Source: Agrobacterium fabrum str. C58 (GTDB taxonomy: Bacteria > Pseudomonadota > Alphaproteobacteria > Rhizobiales > Rhizobiaceae). Taken from it: a stretch of DNA of 64,000 bases. Both the position numbers and the translations under genes were made by a program. Where the stretch lies: contig NC_003064.2 of the NCBI RefSeq assembly GCF_000092025.1, positions 186,001 to 250,000 on the forward strand, written 5' to 3'. Below are positions 63,786 through 64,000 of this stretch, one piece after another; the stretch's first letter is position 1; each line of letters opens with the position of its first letter. The notes beneath the pieces are model-generated. The model worked only from the letters and a program-made list of their open reading frames with translations, did not search any database and was not told the DNA's origin.

Positions 63786-64000
63786 CTGAACGACTGAACT
63801 GGAAGTCAGGCGGAAGCTTTTCACCCCAGCGTGGTGCTTACTTTCGTCAGATTTTCAAGGTTCGTGGGTTACCTCCTCGACATTCCATCATGTGCGCTCT
63901 TTCGTCGAGGAGTGATCCAGCATTTCTCGAACGATGGAAATTCGGGATGCAAGAGGAGCCATCCCAAAGTGCGTTATTCATGCCATGGATGAAGTAGGCA

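Larger units (their letters stand above)
63287..64000. other. Promoter region and gene-free end of the window
   Basis: No gene can be supported in the last 0.7 kb. A leftward frame (63738 to 63253) of 161 codons overlaps the kinase gene start in another frame, crosses its operator and has no recognisable family. The region holds the operator palindrome at 63334 and the nested inverted repeat at 63737-63785. Confidence 0.45.

Noticed and set aside
1..64000. tRNA, rRNA, CRISPR array, transposase, integrase or replication gene
   Set aside because: None was found by reading both strands; the truncated genes suggest past rearrangement but no mobile-element enzyme remains in the window.

Overview
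The window reads as an accessory region from an alphaproteobacterium, most likely of the Rhizobium/Agrobacterium/Ensifer group. The GC content is high, many LysR regulators sit next to the genes they probably control, ABC importers and dehydrogenases are abundant, and no ribosomal, tRNA or other housekeeping gene is visible. No replication or conjugation gene is seen, so plasmid, chromid or chromosomal island cannot be separated here. The genus assignment is inference from style and protein families.

Layout. 1-12.1 kb: end of an alpha/beta hydrolase, a Gfo/Idh/MocA (Gal80-like) protein, a small lipoprotein, an S9 peptidase followed by a MerR regulator, a LysR regulator, an L,D-transpeptidase lipoprotein, and a leftward run of frameshifted MFS exporter, second Gal80-like protein, aldo/keto reductase and LysR. 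12.3-17.3 kb: a rightward oxidative set of pirin, zinc alcohol dehydrogenase, MBL-fold hydrolase and aldehyde dehydrogenase. 17.4-27.4 kb: small regulator/enzyme pairs (LysR/nitroreductase, LysR/NTF2-like+SDR, MarR/exported hydrolase, LysR-SDR-quinone reductase), with a scar near 24.3 kb where two truncated genes face each other. 28.2-31.6 kb: a complete ProV-ProW-ProX type betaine/proline importer ending in a strong terminator.

32.0-41.4 kb: a leftward catabolic operon (flavin reductase fused to a NUDIX-like domain, aldehyde dehydrogenase, luciferase-like FMN monooxygenase, alpha/beta hydrolase, carboxymuconolactone-decarboxylase-like protein, NIPSNAP protein, PF06684 protein, 2-hydroxyacid dehydrogenase, gene remnants, terminator), facing a GAF/PucR activator. 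The substrate is not known. 41.5-49.7 kb: a two-domain acetyltransferase, then a RidA gene divergent from an operon with a DSD1-like PLP enzyme, a polar amino-acid ABC importer, a zinc deacylase and a LacI repressor; two LacI-type operators lie in the divergent promoter. This looks like a D-amino-acid (or N-acyl derivative) utilisation unit.

50-52.7 kb: a LysR/alcohol dehydrogenase pair and the tail of an amidase gene. 52.7-63.3 kb: a leftward operon with a spermidine/putrescine-type ABC importer, isochorismatase-fold hydrolase, an unrecognised 164-residue protein, a DeoR repressor and a DmpA-type P1 peptidase; a divergent SDR; and an operon with a hydroxylysine-kinase-like phosphotransferase and a class-III PLP enzyme of the type that includes phospho-lyases. 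Similar TGT..CAACA palindromes lie upstream of the importer, the SDR and the kinase, suggesting one DeoR regulon for an imported hydroxylated amine. The last 0.7 kb has no confident gene but holds a perfect nested inverted repeat.
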